From: Tritrichomonas musculus
Taxonomy: Eukaryota > Parabasalia > Tritrichomonadida > Tritrichomonadidae
Reading direction: 5' to 3'
NCBI GenBank assembly: GCA_039105265.1
Contig: JAPFFF010000009.1
Span: forward strand, 5,146,001 to 5,210,000
Length of the DNA stretch: 64,000 bases
Position numbers and translations under genes: made by a program
Shown: one piece after another, positions 49,508-59,416 of the stretch
Layout of the letters: every line of letters begins with the position of its first letter
How positions within the stretch are numbered: position 1 is the first letter of the stretch
The notes under the pieces: model-generated
Database searches by the model: none
The model's input: only the letters and a program-made list of their open reading frames with translations
What the model was told of the DNA's origin: nothing

Positions 49508-52084
49508 TTATTGGTTAGTCAAGCAAGGAGTAATAGAAAACTGGCCATCAGAAAGTGTTACATAAGCAACATCAACTTCTTCTTCATTTTGAAGTGTTTT
49601 TTGATAATCGCAAGAATATTGATGATTTTCAAACTCAATTTCTGCTCTAAATCCGCTATGTCCATTCTTATAACAGTTGTTACGAACAAAGAGTCTATAT
49701 TGTCCATCTTCCATCTGATCAATATCTGTCCAAATAATATTTTTGCAAGCAACTTCTCCTTCCTTTTGATCAGTAACATCTACGTCAAGATTTCCACCTG
49801 TAGAATCATCAACATTATTGCCATGCATAATTTCAAAACCACTTGGAACAATGCAGCATGCATCAAGTTCATTTTTATCCCAAGTGCCAAGATCATTCCA
49901 TTGAATAGAGAAACGAAGGACGCCATCAACGTTGCCACCAAGATTTTTAACATTTTCTTTAATATTAAAATTATTTTCTCCAAACAAATCTTGATTGCTT
50001 TGGTATTGGCTTGATTGGCTCTTAGCTTTGCTCGATTGACTCTTGGCTTGGCTTCGGCTGCTACGGCTTAATCTAGATGGATTTCTAGATGGGCTTTGGT
50101 TTTGATCTTGGTCTTTTGTTTCATCTTCTGATTTTTCTTCTTTCTCATCAAGCTTGACAGCAATTGAATCACCGTCAATAAACTTATTAAGAACATCATT
50201 GTTAATAAGATCGCTTCCAGCATGATAAAGAAGAGAGATAAACCGAAGTATTTCTTTCTTGACGATCATTTCTCTGAAATGTTCGGATGATGATTTAGTA
50301 AGAGAATAAGGATTGCTTACTTTATTATTCTGATATTGTCTAACAAGTTTAACAAGCTTTTTGTATTTATCAACCAATCCTGGGCATCCGAGGCAATTAT
50401 CTTTGGACAATCTAAGGGGTGCAGGATGTCTTATAATAATATCGCAATCTTTTGGTCCTGGTGGTGGTGGTGGTGGTGCTTCTTGACCTTTGTTCTTTTG
50501 ATTGGATCTTGGTGATGATGGTGGCTTTTTTTCATCTTCTTCTTTATGTATATCGTAAGAATTAGTAATTTCAATTAATTCAGCATTATTGCATGTAAAG
50601 CTAGTTAAAAATTGTTGCTCTTCTTGATATGAAACAATATAGGAATGATTTTGTAATTCGTCACAAAGCGATTGTGAAATCGAAGAAGGCTTAACAGCAT
50701 CAGGGAAGCAGTCTTCTGACGGCATTAAATATTTTTCAGCATATTCAAAGTTATCAAAAACATAAATAACACCAGTTAATCCAAGAGCATGAGAAATAGC
50801 TGATGGAATGCTGAAAACTGTATCAAGGAAGATTTTAATGGCAAATTTGTCATGATTGTTAAGAAAAGCAGTATTAACTTTCTTTGCAAGCTCTTGTAAT
50901 GCTTTAATATCAACTCCCGGGAATTGTTTTTCAATTTGTGTTGGGAATTGAGCTGTAGAGCCGAATACAGTAAATGTAAACCATTTACGGAGAGGTGTTA
51001 AGAAGGGTAAAAATGCCATATGGCTGTATTCAAGAGCATCAAAAGTATTTTTAATGTAAAAACGAAGTATTTGTCGAACGTTAGAAAGTTCAAGAGTAAT
51101 TGTTTCAAAATTAACTGGGAAAAAGAGGTACTGAGAAGCAGTATCCGATTTTTGAAGCTTTCTCATAAGCATTGTTGTAAAAAGATGAAGCATTGTTGTT
51201 TTTCCTGATTGTCTTGGGCCAAAAAATGCAAATTTGATGCTATCAATAGAGATGTTTTTAAGAAGATCCATTGCCCATTCATTTGTTTGAGGTAAAATTA
51301 CATTTGTTGATTGGCAAATATGATGATAAATCAGATGATCAATTAGCATTGATAATTGAGTTTGATCATGTTCTTCTTGTAAAACTTCCCATTTCGGTAA
51401 TCTAAGTCGTTGGTTTTCAAGAAGTTGAGCATAAACAGCAGCAGAAGACTCTCGAAGGCATTGATCAACTGTTTTTTGACTAACTGTAAGAGTTCTTTGA
51501 AAAGATAAAATTTCATTTTGAAATCTGGCTTGCTTATGTTCGAGCTTAATTTCCTCTTTTGACTTTGTTGGAGAATCAACCTTTGGGCTTTTTACCTCTG
51601 ATTTTTCTGTTGCGTCAGATTTACTAGGACTCCTAACTTTGTCGTATTTAGGAAGCGGTCTTTTAACAGGTGATCCATATCCAAACTTCTCGCCACAGGA
51701 AATATAAAGTAGGTCTTTTTCTTTTATGCCATCTATCGATTTGACCAGTGTTCCATCCTTTGTGAAAACTTTTTTGGCTTGATCATTAAGTCCAACAAGG
51801 TTCATCGAATCTTTTAGAAGTTTTTCAAAAGTAGTCAATATGTAACGCTTTGGTTCAGTTCTTGGATATGCATTACGTGCAATAAAAATTTGCATGCCGT
51901 GAAGAGATCGTTCATGAATTGTTTTCTTCTTTTCTGGAGATGCTTTTGGCGGGGTAGAAATTTCTTCTTTTTCTTCTTCTTCTTCTTCGAGAGCATCTTG
52001 ATCGCCTTCTTGCTGGTTGTTGTCATATCTTTGAAGATCCTCATCAGTCGAAACTGGAGAGTCGGAAATAGCAGATCTCAACAT
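49508..52084 (-). CDS. Doublecortin domain / P-loop ATPase / YfaP-like protein
   Basis: 858 residues. Residues 20-60 are acidic. About 62-140 is a doublecortin (DCX) domain (QIFIARNAYPR, TFEKLLKDSMNLVGL, FTKDGTLVKSIDGIKEKDLLYIS, then CGEKFGYG). About 280-445 is a P-loop NTPase with Walker A GPRQSGKTT near 287 and a Walker B-like strand GVIYVFDNFE near 434. Pro/Ser-rich linkers follow, including PPPPPPG and an SRSSRSQAKSQSSKAKSQSS region. About 715-858 resembles the YfaP/DUF2135 beta domain: LRFSIQWNDLG, LDACCIVPSGFEIMHGNN, TGGNLDVDVTD, DGQYRLFVRNNCYKNGHSGF. DCX binds microtubules, so a cytoskeleton-attached ATPase is likely. The C-terminal domain is mainly known from bacteria and phage-like contexts. 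The role of the whole is unknown. Confidence 0.72.
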   Translation of the reverse strand: MLRSAISDSPVSTDEDLQRYDNNQQEGDQDALEEEEEEKEEISTPPKASPEKKKTIHERSLHGMQIFIARNAYPRTEPKRYILTTFEKLLKDSMNLVGLNDQAKKVFTKDGTLVKSIDGIKEKDLLYISCGEKFGYGSPVKRPLPKYDKVRSPSKSDATEKSEVKSPKVDSPTKSKEEIKLEHKQARFQNEILSFQRTLTVSQKTVDQCLRESSAAVYAQLLENQRLRLPKWEVLQEEHDQTQLSMLIDHLIYHHICQSTNVILPQTNEWAMDLLKNISIDSIKFAFFGPRQSGKTTMLHLFTTMLMRKLQKSDTASQYLFFPVNFETITLELSNVRQILRFYIKNTFDALEYSHMAFLPFLTPLRKWFTFTVFGSTAQFPTQIEKQFPGVDIKALQELAKKVNTAFLNNHDKFAIKIFLDTVFSIPSAISHALGLTGVIYVFDNFEYAEKYLMPSEDCFPDAVKPSSISQSLCDELQNHSYIVSYQEEQQFLTSFTCNNAELIEITNSYDIHKEEDEKKPPSSPRSNQKNKGQEAPPPPPPGPKDCDIIIRHPAPLRLSKDNCLGCPGLVDKYKKLVKLVRQYQNNKVSNPYSLTKSSSEHFREMIVKKEILRFISLLYHAGSDLINNDVLNKFIDGDSIAVKLDEKEEKSEDETKDQDQNQSPSRNPSRLSRSSRSQAKSQSSKAKSQSSQYQSNQDLFGENNFNIKENVKNLGGNVDGVLRFSIQWNDLGTWDKNELDACCIVPSGFEIMHGNNVDDSTGGNLDVDVTDQKEGEVACKNIIWTDIDQMEDGQYRLFVRNNCYKNGHSGFRAEIEFENHQYSCDYQKTLQNEEEVDVAYVTLSDGQFSITPCLTNQ

Positions 52085-52888
52085 TATTTTTTGTTTTAGA
52101 ACAAGATAACTTTTTAAATATTTATATGGCTATTGATATAAAATAATTTATTTTTTCAATGATTGAAATGTTCAAATAAATGGCACTTTTTTGAATTAAC
52201 TTTAATAAAAAGTTTTCAAAATGGTTTTATGTTAAGTGACTGTTACAATTCAATATATATATCCATCAAAACATTTGTTTTGAATTACTGGTTTTCACGC
52301 TCTATTTGAAATAGGGCTCTCTCATATATCTAGGATTGCTCTAACTTTCTATTTTTCTTAAAAATAAGAACGAAAGACAAGATAGCAATATAACGAAATT
52401 AATCTCACCTATATTTTTTTCAAATTAGAATATATTTTTCGTATTCTTATTTCTCCAAACATGAAAAATTATCCTTTTATCAAAGGCTTTTACATTATCC
52501 CTTTATCAAAGGCTTTTACATTATCCCTAATATCCATATTTTTTTCTATTTATAAAAAATCATAGAAATTTGATCAATCTTATATTTATCCAATATCTTC
52601 ACTATTCTTATATCATTTAGCGAAATGCATTTGTTATATTTGTCTCTTCAATAAAAGATATTCTCATGCAATATTTTTTTAATTACTTTTTTTTTATTTT
52701 ATAGAGATTGTAATAAAACTTAAATAGTATCTAAATTATACTTAGGTGGTTACATTGAAGTCTGAATTTCAAATTATTGAATTAAAGAATTGAATATAGA
52801 TGGCCGAATGAAATTTCAATTAAAAAAATGGCCTTGAAAAGAAAAATAAGTATAAAGCAACAAAAGATTATGATATTTTCAGTAATGT
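52085..52888. other. Intergenic with a tandem duplication
   Basis: At about 52469-52526 a 26-29-bp unit containing TTTATCAAAGGCTTTTACAT is repeated twice. No gene seen. Confidence 0.55.
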
Positions 52889-53449
52889 TTAATGGCTTGC
52901 AATTTCAAAAACTGTTCTGAGACCAGTTAATTTTTGATATGCAATGGAGAATCCGTTGAGACGTTCCTCAACACGTGTCTTATCATGTTGGTCCAAAATA
53001 ACATGTGTTGTCTGGCCACCCTTGAGATCATAATGAATACGTTTTCCAACGATAGCTGTTGGGAAAACAAGGTCATCAAGAAGACCCTCGTTAACTGCAC
53101 GAAGTGTTCTGCCTGTTGGACGGATAGACATGTAACGACGACCGCGAACTGGTGTCTTTGGGAATGCACGACGTTTTCCGACGATGAAAACTTGAGAATT
53201 TGAGATTTTCTTCTCAAGTTCTGGGACGAGGATACCTGACAATTGGCGGTAAAGTGGAATTTGTTTATATGGAACACTGATGACGACTACTTTAAGTCCA
53301 TCGGTATCAACTTCTTTAACACCTGTAATTTTTAAAGCTGCGAGTAACTTCTTGTTTGATTCTTCGGAACCATCGGCGATTTCATTTAAGGCGTTTGCGA
53401 CTGTTTGTTCAAGTGGAGTTGCTTCTCCTTTCTTTTGGACTCGTTCCAT
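52889..53449 (-). CDS. RPS7: 40S ribosomal protein S7 (eS7)
   Basis: 186 residues, close to the usual 190-194. It shows the family pattern: an N-terminal helix EQTVANALNEIA, VVVISVPYKQIPLYRQ, then LVPELEKKISNSQVFIVGKRR, the basic loop PKTPVRGRR, a central RPTGRTLRAVNEGLLDDLVFP, AIVGKRIHYDLKGGQ, and the C-terminal ERLNGFSIAYQKLTGL. It is a structural protein of the small ribosomal subunit needed for 18S rRNA maturation. The stop is TAAACA, fitting the trichomonad habit of overlapping stop and poly-A signal. A short AACGGTT occurs about 31-37 bp upstream of the ATG. The gene is intron-free. No doubt about identity. Confidence 0.97.
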   Translation of the reverse strand: MERVQKKGEATPLEQTVANALNEIADGSEESNKKLLAALKITGVKEVDTDGLKVVVISVPYKQIPLYRQLSGILVPELEKKISNSQVFIVGKRRAFPKTPVRGRRYMSIRPTGRTLRAVNEGLLDDLVFPTAIVGKRIHYDLKGGQTTHVILDQHDKTRVEERLNGFSIAYQKLTGLRTVFEIASH

Positions 53450-54023
53450 TTCAAAAGGCCGACCATAACCACCCTCAACCGTTTTAAATGAAAATATAAA
53501 TTATTGAAAAAAATTCAATGCATTTAAAAAGTTTAGTTTTTTGAATTTATATTAGGTTCTACATACTCAAAAAAAATCAAGTATATTTTGAGTAAATAAT
53601 CTCTAATAACAAGATCGAAATTCATAAGTGCTTATAATATGAATGAAAGGCTATTGCGAGTGAATCATTAAATGTCAATTTTTTAAATGCAAAAAATAAT
53701 ATCTTTTTATGTTATTTCTTTGTAATAAAAATGTTTTCTTTACTCCCATTTTAAATACAACAATTATGAATTTGAGACATTCGTAATTAAAAAGTAAAAT
53801 AAAATTAATCTAATTTAATATGAATTTTTTATTATAAATTGATCTTTGAAAAAATACCTAGGTTTCCAAGTTGAGTATTGGATGGTAAATCAAATTCGAC
53901 TATTGAAATAGTTAACCATTAAAAGAGATTTAAAAAAAAAAAAAAAGATAAAAAATAAGGAACGTTAAAAAAAAAAATTCTGTAAATATTTTTCAGACGT
54001 TAATCCAAAGTTGACGAATAAAA
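53450..54023. other. Divergent intergenic region between eS7 and the CARMIL-like gene
   Basis: It must hold both promoters. On the eS7 side AACGGTT lies at about 53478-53484 (minus strand). On the other side CAGACGTTAATCC lies about 18-30 bp before the ATG at 54024. A-rich tracts are at 53932-53946 and 53967-53977. No known core element is certain. Confidence 0.4.
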
Positions 54024-57000
54024 ATGGAAGAGAAGCTCAGTTCAAATCTAATCAAATCAGGGCAAATGCTCATTCATTCTGTTCAAGTTAAATTACGAAG
54101 TGGTATCGCAAAATCGGATCGAACTGCAGTATTTTCCAATACACATTTTTCTATATTTCAAAAACTTGAATGCAAAAAGTCTTTTTTATGGATTACATTA
54201 TCATCAATTAAAGTTGCAGAAAATAATGTTATACTAAAATTTGGAAAAAACGTTTTTAATATTTATCCATCAAATATTAAATTATTTTTGTCATGTGTAT
54301 TTGACGTAATTCAACGTGTATTGCTTTCTTCTGAACTTGAAAGTTTAGATTTCGAATCTTTTCATTCATTTATTGCTTTTCCAAATCCATATAGCCTTCA
54401 AGCAAGAATTAGAATGAAAATGAATATTAACAACGTCGAATATGATCATTCATTAGTCCAGCAAATTACCGATACACTTTCTTATTCTCGCAGAGAATTA
54501 GATTTAACCAAATTTAATCCAACTTTAGTTCAATATATGTTAGATGCCGTTTCTCTTTATTATGGTCTTCGATCAATAAAAATTGTATCATCAAGTAAAG
54601 TTGATGCATATGAATATGCTTCAAAATTAGTACTCGAAAAAAGCACTTTAAGATTAATATGTATCAAAGGTTTTTCAAATTCAAACTTTAGCACTTACAT
54701 ATCAAACCTAGCATTAAACAAATGTCCAAAACTTATGTCGTTATCTTTTGAATCATCATTCCTTCAAGAAGCCCAATTAAATGAAATTAAAAATTTATAT
54801 AGGAAATCTGATTTAAAAGGGCTCGAATTTCATGATGCAATCTCACCAAAAGCAAAAGACTTTTTTCATGATTCTTTTTTCTTAAACCTCAGGATCAAAT
54901 CATTAAACTTAGACGGAACTAAAGGCCTTAATTTACCACGTATTCTAATTCTAGTTCCAGAAATAGTCCTTCTTTCTCTCGCAGATTGTGATCTCGATAT
55001 TAGCGATGTTATTGTTCAAATTCAGAAATTATCAAAACTTCGAGCTCTTAATTTGAGTGGAAACCGATGTACCAACGCAGCTAAACTTAAAAATCCACTC
55101 CCACCAAATGTTTTATCTGTTCATGTTAATAATGTTACATGGGAGAATCAATGTTTGGTAGAATTCTTTAATTACAGATTAATGAAACTTTCAATTTCGT
55201 ATATTTATACTTCTCCTGATGAATGGCAAAGATTGTTTGATTCATTGCCAAATAATCCAAACAACGCATTAGCAAATATTGTTTGGGATGGAAATAATGT
55301 TCATTCTAACTTTTTCAGTTTTTTGAAGAATCATGTTTGTTTGCAATATTTGTCAATGAATGATTGTTTCAATCAAAGCCACCCTGAATGTTTGTCATCT
55401 TTGATTGATTATCTTAAATTTAAAGATTTGGCTCTGACTGAAATTTCTCTTCGTGGCACAGATAGTAATAATATTGGTGAATATCTTTTACCTGTTTTAA
55501 ATGTTTTATTAAATGTGAGGAAAATTAACACGATTGATATTCATGGTCAGAAAGGCGGAGATCAAAGTTTCTATGCACTTATGGGAAATATGGATCACTT
55601 AAAGGTTCTTTCATGTGATAAAATGAATCCATCCAAAAGTGCAATTTTATTTGATTTGGCTGATAAAGCTAGATCTATTGGTGTTTGCTTATCTTATCCT
55701 TCTGAAGATATTTCAACTCTTGTTCACTCTAAGAAAATGACACCTAATGAATCAAGAGCTCTTTTCAATAAATTCAGAATTATACCTAAAAGAGTTAAAA
55801 AACAGCCTCCTGGAGTTTTATATCCTCCGCCTTCGAATTCGCCTTTTGATTTTCCTTTCCAAGCTTACAAGTATCATCCTAATACAGATTTTCCACACTA
55901 TCTTAAACCAAAGCAATTTGCATTTTATGATCGTGCTCCTCCAATGGCTAAAATTGGACCTCAAGGTTCACCAAAGAAAGTAGAATCTCCTCAGCCATCT
56001 CCTCATGAACAATCTCCTAAACAAGCATCTCCCCCACACTCACCTATTCAACAGAATTTAAGAACGTTTGATCCTCGCCAAAACGACAACCCTGAAACTA
56101 CGATAACTCTCGAGACTTCGAATAATCCAAACAACCAGAATTTCAATCAAAGTTACAATAATAATAATCAAATTAATTATAATGGTGATAATCAGGAATT
56201 TAACCAAAATTACAATTATAATGACGCTCAAAATTATAATTACAACAATAATTATAATAATGACCAAGGTTTTAATCAAAATTATAATTATAATAACAAT
56301 CAAATGGCTTCAAGTCAAAGATTGAATACAGATTATAATCGCGATTTTACTGCAAATCAAAGATTTAACCAAACTTACAATAATAATAATTTTAACAATA
56401 GTAATCGTAATTCGCCATCAAGTAAAGGTCGCATGAATCAAGGTAACACATCACCAAATATGAATGTTTATAAAGAAATCATGAGAGCGCCGCCGCCGAG
56501 GTTTGTTTTTGAAGATGATCCAATCACGCTTGAAATGTCACGAGATGATGAAACAATTCTTCCAACCATAGAAGATGAATTCTTTCCAGCATATGATGAT
56601 GCAAGAAATATTTATCAACAGCAACAGCAACAACAACAAATCAGGCAATCTCCGCCTTATGTTAGGAATTCGACTCCTTCAAATCGAAGCAAATCACGAG
56701 GAGCACCATCACGAAATGAAAGACCAATTTCATCAACTCGAAACAGAATGAATGAAGTTTATATTGAAGAAGAAGAAGAATTTGATGATTATGATGATAA
56801 CTATAATCGCAGCCATTCAAAGAATCATTCGAGAAGTCATTCAAGAAGCCATCGAACACAATCTTCATTGAGGAAGCATCAATATGAAAACGAAAATGAA
56901 TATGAAAATGAAAATGATATTTATCAAGATCATCAACCAAAATCAAGAAGTAGAGCTAATCATCGTTCTACTTCACGTCAGCGTCATCAGCATCATCCAA

Positions 57001-58127
57001 ATAACAATGAATATGATGGTTATGATGATGATGAAAATAATGTCCCAAGTAGAAATAAAGAGCGAAATTTGCCTCCATCTTCGCAGCGTGTAAGAAGAGC
57101 TAAGGCTCGTATTTATTATGAATCAAACAATGAAGATTTATTTGTTGAGGAAGATGTAATTGATGATTATGACAATGAAGAGAGTAGCAGCAGAAATCGG
57201 CCTAATCACAGAAAACGTTCTTCATCAAGAAACAATCATGGTGTATCACCATCTAGATCCACAAATAGTAGAGCCAATCAAAGGCAACAGCCACAGCAAG
57301 GAAGTTCACGAAGAAGGAAAGAAACAAATAAAGTTCATCCAAGAAATAAACGTAGTTCTCATTATAATAATGACGATGATTATGATGATAATAATGAATT
57401 TGATAACGTTGATAATTATGACTATGAAAATGATGATGATTATGTTCAAAATATGGATGCATATGATAAACCAAAAAGTCAATCACAAAGAAGAGCCAAT
57501 AAAAGCAATGTTCAACCAAAAACGCAACAAAGAAGAAGAGGAAAAGTTCAATCTCATCGTTCACGTACTCAAAAAATGCAAAATGAAAATTATAACGATG
57601 AAGACGATTACGATGATGATGTAGAATCGTATCATCAGCCAAGAACAAGACAAAAGCAGCAGCAATCAAGAAGGCAAACAAAACGAAGATTAGAAATGCA
57701 AGATCCTGAACCGGTTCCTGAAAGAAGAAAACAAAATGTTAATCGAGGTCATAATCAAATAAGCAGATCACAACAGCAGCAGCAGCAGCAGCATAGAAAT
57801 AGAAATAATGGCCAAAGAATGAAAAATTATAACAAAGACGATAATTTTGACGATTACGACTATGATAATGATAATAATGATGAATTCGAACAGAGTGAAT
57901 ATGATGAAGAGCAGAATTTGCCTGTTAAAAGAAATGCTCATTCTCAAAGAAATCAAAGTCGAAATCAATCAAGAAGACAGAATCCCGAAAGAATGAACAA
58001 AGATAGAAATCATAGTCAAAGAGTTGTTCGAAGCATAAATCATGACGGATCACCAAAGCCTGCAAGAAGGCCTGCACCAAGGTATGTACAGCAGTTTGAA
58101 TTCTCAAGTAGTAATAGTTTCGAGTAG
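54024..58127 (+). CDS. CARMIL-like PH-LRR protein with long disordered tail
   Basis: 1367 residues. Residues 10-110 look like the non-canonical PH domain of CARMIL (GQMLIHSVQVKLRSG, DRTAVFSNTHFSIFQKL, SFLWITLSSIKV). About 140-590 is a leucine-rich solenoid of RI/CARMIL-type repeats (RELDLTKF, LKGLEFHDA, IKSLNLDGTKGL, LRALNLSGN, ALTEISLRGTD). From about 600 the protein is disordered: Pro-rich with SPxPSPH, then an Asn/Gln/Tyr-rich stretch (about 690-800), a run of nine Q, RSHSR repeats, and alternating Asp/Tyr and Arg/Gln blocks. CARMILs bind membranes and regulate actin capping protein. The capping-protein-binding motif (LxHxTxxRPK-like) is not visible in the tail, so the actin role is inferred from PH-LRR alone. 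A generic LRR protein is the alternative. Confidence 0.6.
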   Translation: MEEKLSSNLIKSGQMLIHSVQVKLRSGIAKSDRTAVFSNTHFSIFQKLECKKSFLWITLSSIKVAENNVILKFGKNVFNIYPSNIKLFLSCVFDVIQRVLLSSELESLDFESFHSFIAFPNPYSLQARIRMKMNINNVEYDHSLVQQITDTLSYSRRELDLTKFNPTLVQYMLDAVSLYYGLRSIKIVSSSKVDAYEYASKLVLEKSTLRLICIKGFSNSNFSTYISNLALNKCPKLMSLSFESSFLQEAQLNEIKNLYRKSDLKGLEFHDAISPKAKDFFHDSFFLNLRIKSLNLDGTKGLNLPRILILVPEIVLLSLADCDLDISDVIVQIQKLSKLRALNLSGNRCTNAAKLKNPLPPNVLSVHVNNVTWENQCLVEFFNYRLMKLSISYIYTSPDEWQRLFDSLPNNPNNALANIVWDGNNVHSNFFSFLKNHVCLQYLSMNDCFNQSHPECLSSLIDYLKFKDLALTEISLRGTDSNNIGEYLLPVLNVLLNVRKINTIDIHGQKGGDQSFYALMGNMDHLKVLSCDKMNPSKSAILFDLADKARSIGVCLSYPSEDISTLVHSKKMTPNESRALFNKFRIIPKRVKKQPPGVLYPPPSNSPFDFPFQAYKYHPNTDFPHYLKPKQFAFYDRAPPMAKIGPQGSPKKVESPQPSPHEQSPKQASPPHSPIQQNLRTFDPRQNDNPETTITLETSNNPNNQNFNQSYNNNNQINYNGDNQEFNQNYNYNDAQNYNYNNNYNNDQGFNQNYNYNNNQMASSQRLNTDYNRDFTANQRFNQTYNNNNFNNSNRNSPSSKGRMNQGNTSPNMNVYKEIMRAPPPRFVFEDDPITLEMSRDDETILPTIEDEFFPAYDDARNIYQQQQQQQQIRQSPPYVRNSTPSNRSKSRGAPSRNERPISSTRNRMNEVYIEEEEEFDDYDDNYNRSHSKNHSRSHSRSHRTQSSLRKHQYENENEYENENDIYQDHQPKSRSRANHRSTSRQRHQHHPNNNEYDGYDDDENNVPSRNKERNLPPSSQRVRRAKARIYYESNNEDLFVEEDVIDDYDNEESSSRNRPNHRKRSSSRNNHGVSPSRSTNSRANQRQQPQQGSSRRRKETNKVHPRNKRSSHYNNDDDYDDNNEFDNVDNYDYENDDDYVQNMDAYDKPKSQSQRRANKSNVQPKTQQRRRGKVQSHRSRTQKMQNENYNDEDDYDDDVESYHQPRTRQKQQQSRRQTKRRLEMQDPEPVPERRKQNVNRGHNQISRSQQQQQQQHRNRNNGQRMKNYNKDDNFDDYDYDNDNNDEFEQSEYDEEQNLPVKRNAHSQRNQSRNQSRRQNPERMNKDRNHSQRVVRSINHDGSPKPARRPAPRYVQQFEFSSSNSFE

Positions 58128-58429
58128 GCATATATTCATTATTTAAGTGTTCATGTTTATTAAAAAAAATTATGATTAATTTTAATTATAATATGTTACA
58201 AAACTTAAAATGCAATATGATAAAAAGCATATTTTTTGCATTTCACATGCGGCAAATGTATAGAATTTGGAAATAAAAATACATGAAATATAAAATATTT
58301 GCTTTAATTTTTTCGTTTAATAAGATTTCCTAACCAAAAAATAATATATATGTATATGTATATATAAAAATCCAAATAAACAATATATATTTGCATATTT
58401 TAAAAATAAAATAAAAACATTTATATTAC
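58128..58429. other. Short intergenic region
   Basis: Contains an alternating AT/GTAT microsatellite near 58345-58368. The two flanking genes converge here. Confidence 0.5.
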
Positions 58430-59416
58430 TCATTGTCCAGTATGAATAGGTCTCCCTTCTGATGTGCATAATTCAGGAAGAAGATCTGTAGAAGGCTCGC
58501 CTGCTTTAGCTGGCAGTATAGTGGGCATTGAAGTATTTTTCCGAATTCTGTCATTTGAAGATAAATTGTTATACTTTTTGCAAAGTTTTCGAAATGATGA
58601 TGAATTTGATTCAATTCTTGACCTATAAATATCTGTAATCCTTGCTGCTTCAAAAGCTGTTTTTGGGTTAATTGAGTCTTTAAAACGTTGAAAGACAAAT
58701 TCAGGGTCGCGCATATTTCCGCTGCATTTTTCCATGAAAAATTTTTGCACCTTTTTGTTGACTAAATCATTTGAACTTCTATTTTTTTGATCGTTGCGAT
58801 TCAATGATATATTGGGATTTAGGATTGAATTTGAATGTTCATGATTTGTAATCAGGTTGAAACTAGTATCAGAATTTGATATAGAGCGATATGATGGAGC
58901 GCCAATATTTATTGCATTCTGGTTATTTAAATTATCATTATTAATTTCGCCAAGAGTTAAATCAACTGAACTCTGACTTGAGCTGATTCCATGCGGGTAA
59001 TAATCAGAAGAGTGTGAAATTTCTTGATTGTGGAATAATTGTTGAGAGCGATTTCTTGTTAAAGAACGATTATTTCGGGAATATAACTTACGCCTATCAT
59101 TAGCATAACAAGAGTGAATATCATCTGTACTATAGTTCATCCTGTCATCTAAGTGTAATTGTGAGAGAGGATTTTGATCTTTTCTCAAAACGATTAGATG
59201 ACACCCATCATGAACTCCATAAAACATTAACGAAAAAGCAGGGCTTAAAAGAGTATTATTAAAAAGTACATTCGAATTGGATATTGTAAAATCATTTTTT
59301 GAGTTCAGAACATTCTGAATATTAATATGTTCTAAAACGGAAGAAATTGTGTCAGTGAGGCTCACTGTAATGCATGTGTTTACAGATCCAGAAATAGATA
59401 AAGTTGCTTGACACAT
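58430..59416 (-). CDS. Hypothetical protein, possible ubiquitin-like N-terminus
   Basis: 328 residues. The first ~80 look like a beta-grasp fold (ATLSISGSVNTCITVSLTDT, SVLEHINI, LLSPAFSLMFYGVHDG then CHLIVLR). The middle is Ser/Asn-rich and probably disordered (about 85-215). About 220-300 is a more ordered helical part (KKVQKFFMEKC, DPEFVFQRFKDSINPKTAFE, AARITDIYRSRIE). The tail ends GRPIHTGQ. No named family is recognised. A similar N-terminal outline occurs at the start of the E2/U-box protein at 5259, but that is a weak resemblance. It could be an adaptor in ubiquitin or signalling pathways; nothing proves this. Confidence 0.5.
   Translation of the reverse strand: MCQATLSISGSVNTCITVSLTDTISSVLEHINIQNVLNSKNDFTISNSNVLFNNTLLSPAFSLMFYGVHDGCHLIVLRKDQNPLSQLHLDDRMNYSTDDIHSCYANDRRKLYSRNNRSLTRNRSQQLFHNQEISHSSDYYPHGISSSQSSVDLTLGEINNDNLNNQNAINIGAPSYRSISNSDTSFNLITNHEHSNSILNPNISLNRNDQKNRSSNDLVNKKVQKFFMEKCSGNMRDPEFVFQRFKDSINPKTAFEAARITDIYRSRIESNSSSFRKLCKKYNNLSSNDRIRKNTSMPTILPAKAGEPSTDLLPELCTSEGRPIHTGQ

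Noticed and set aside
56058-57968. Several long antisense and shifted frames inside the CARMIL-like tail
   Set aside because: They come from the repetitive AAT, GAT and AGA codons of the disordered region, and their products are homopolymer-like.
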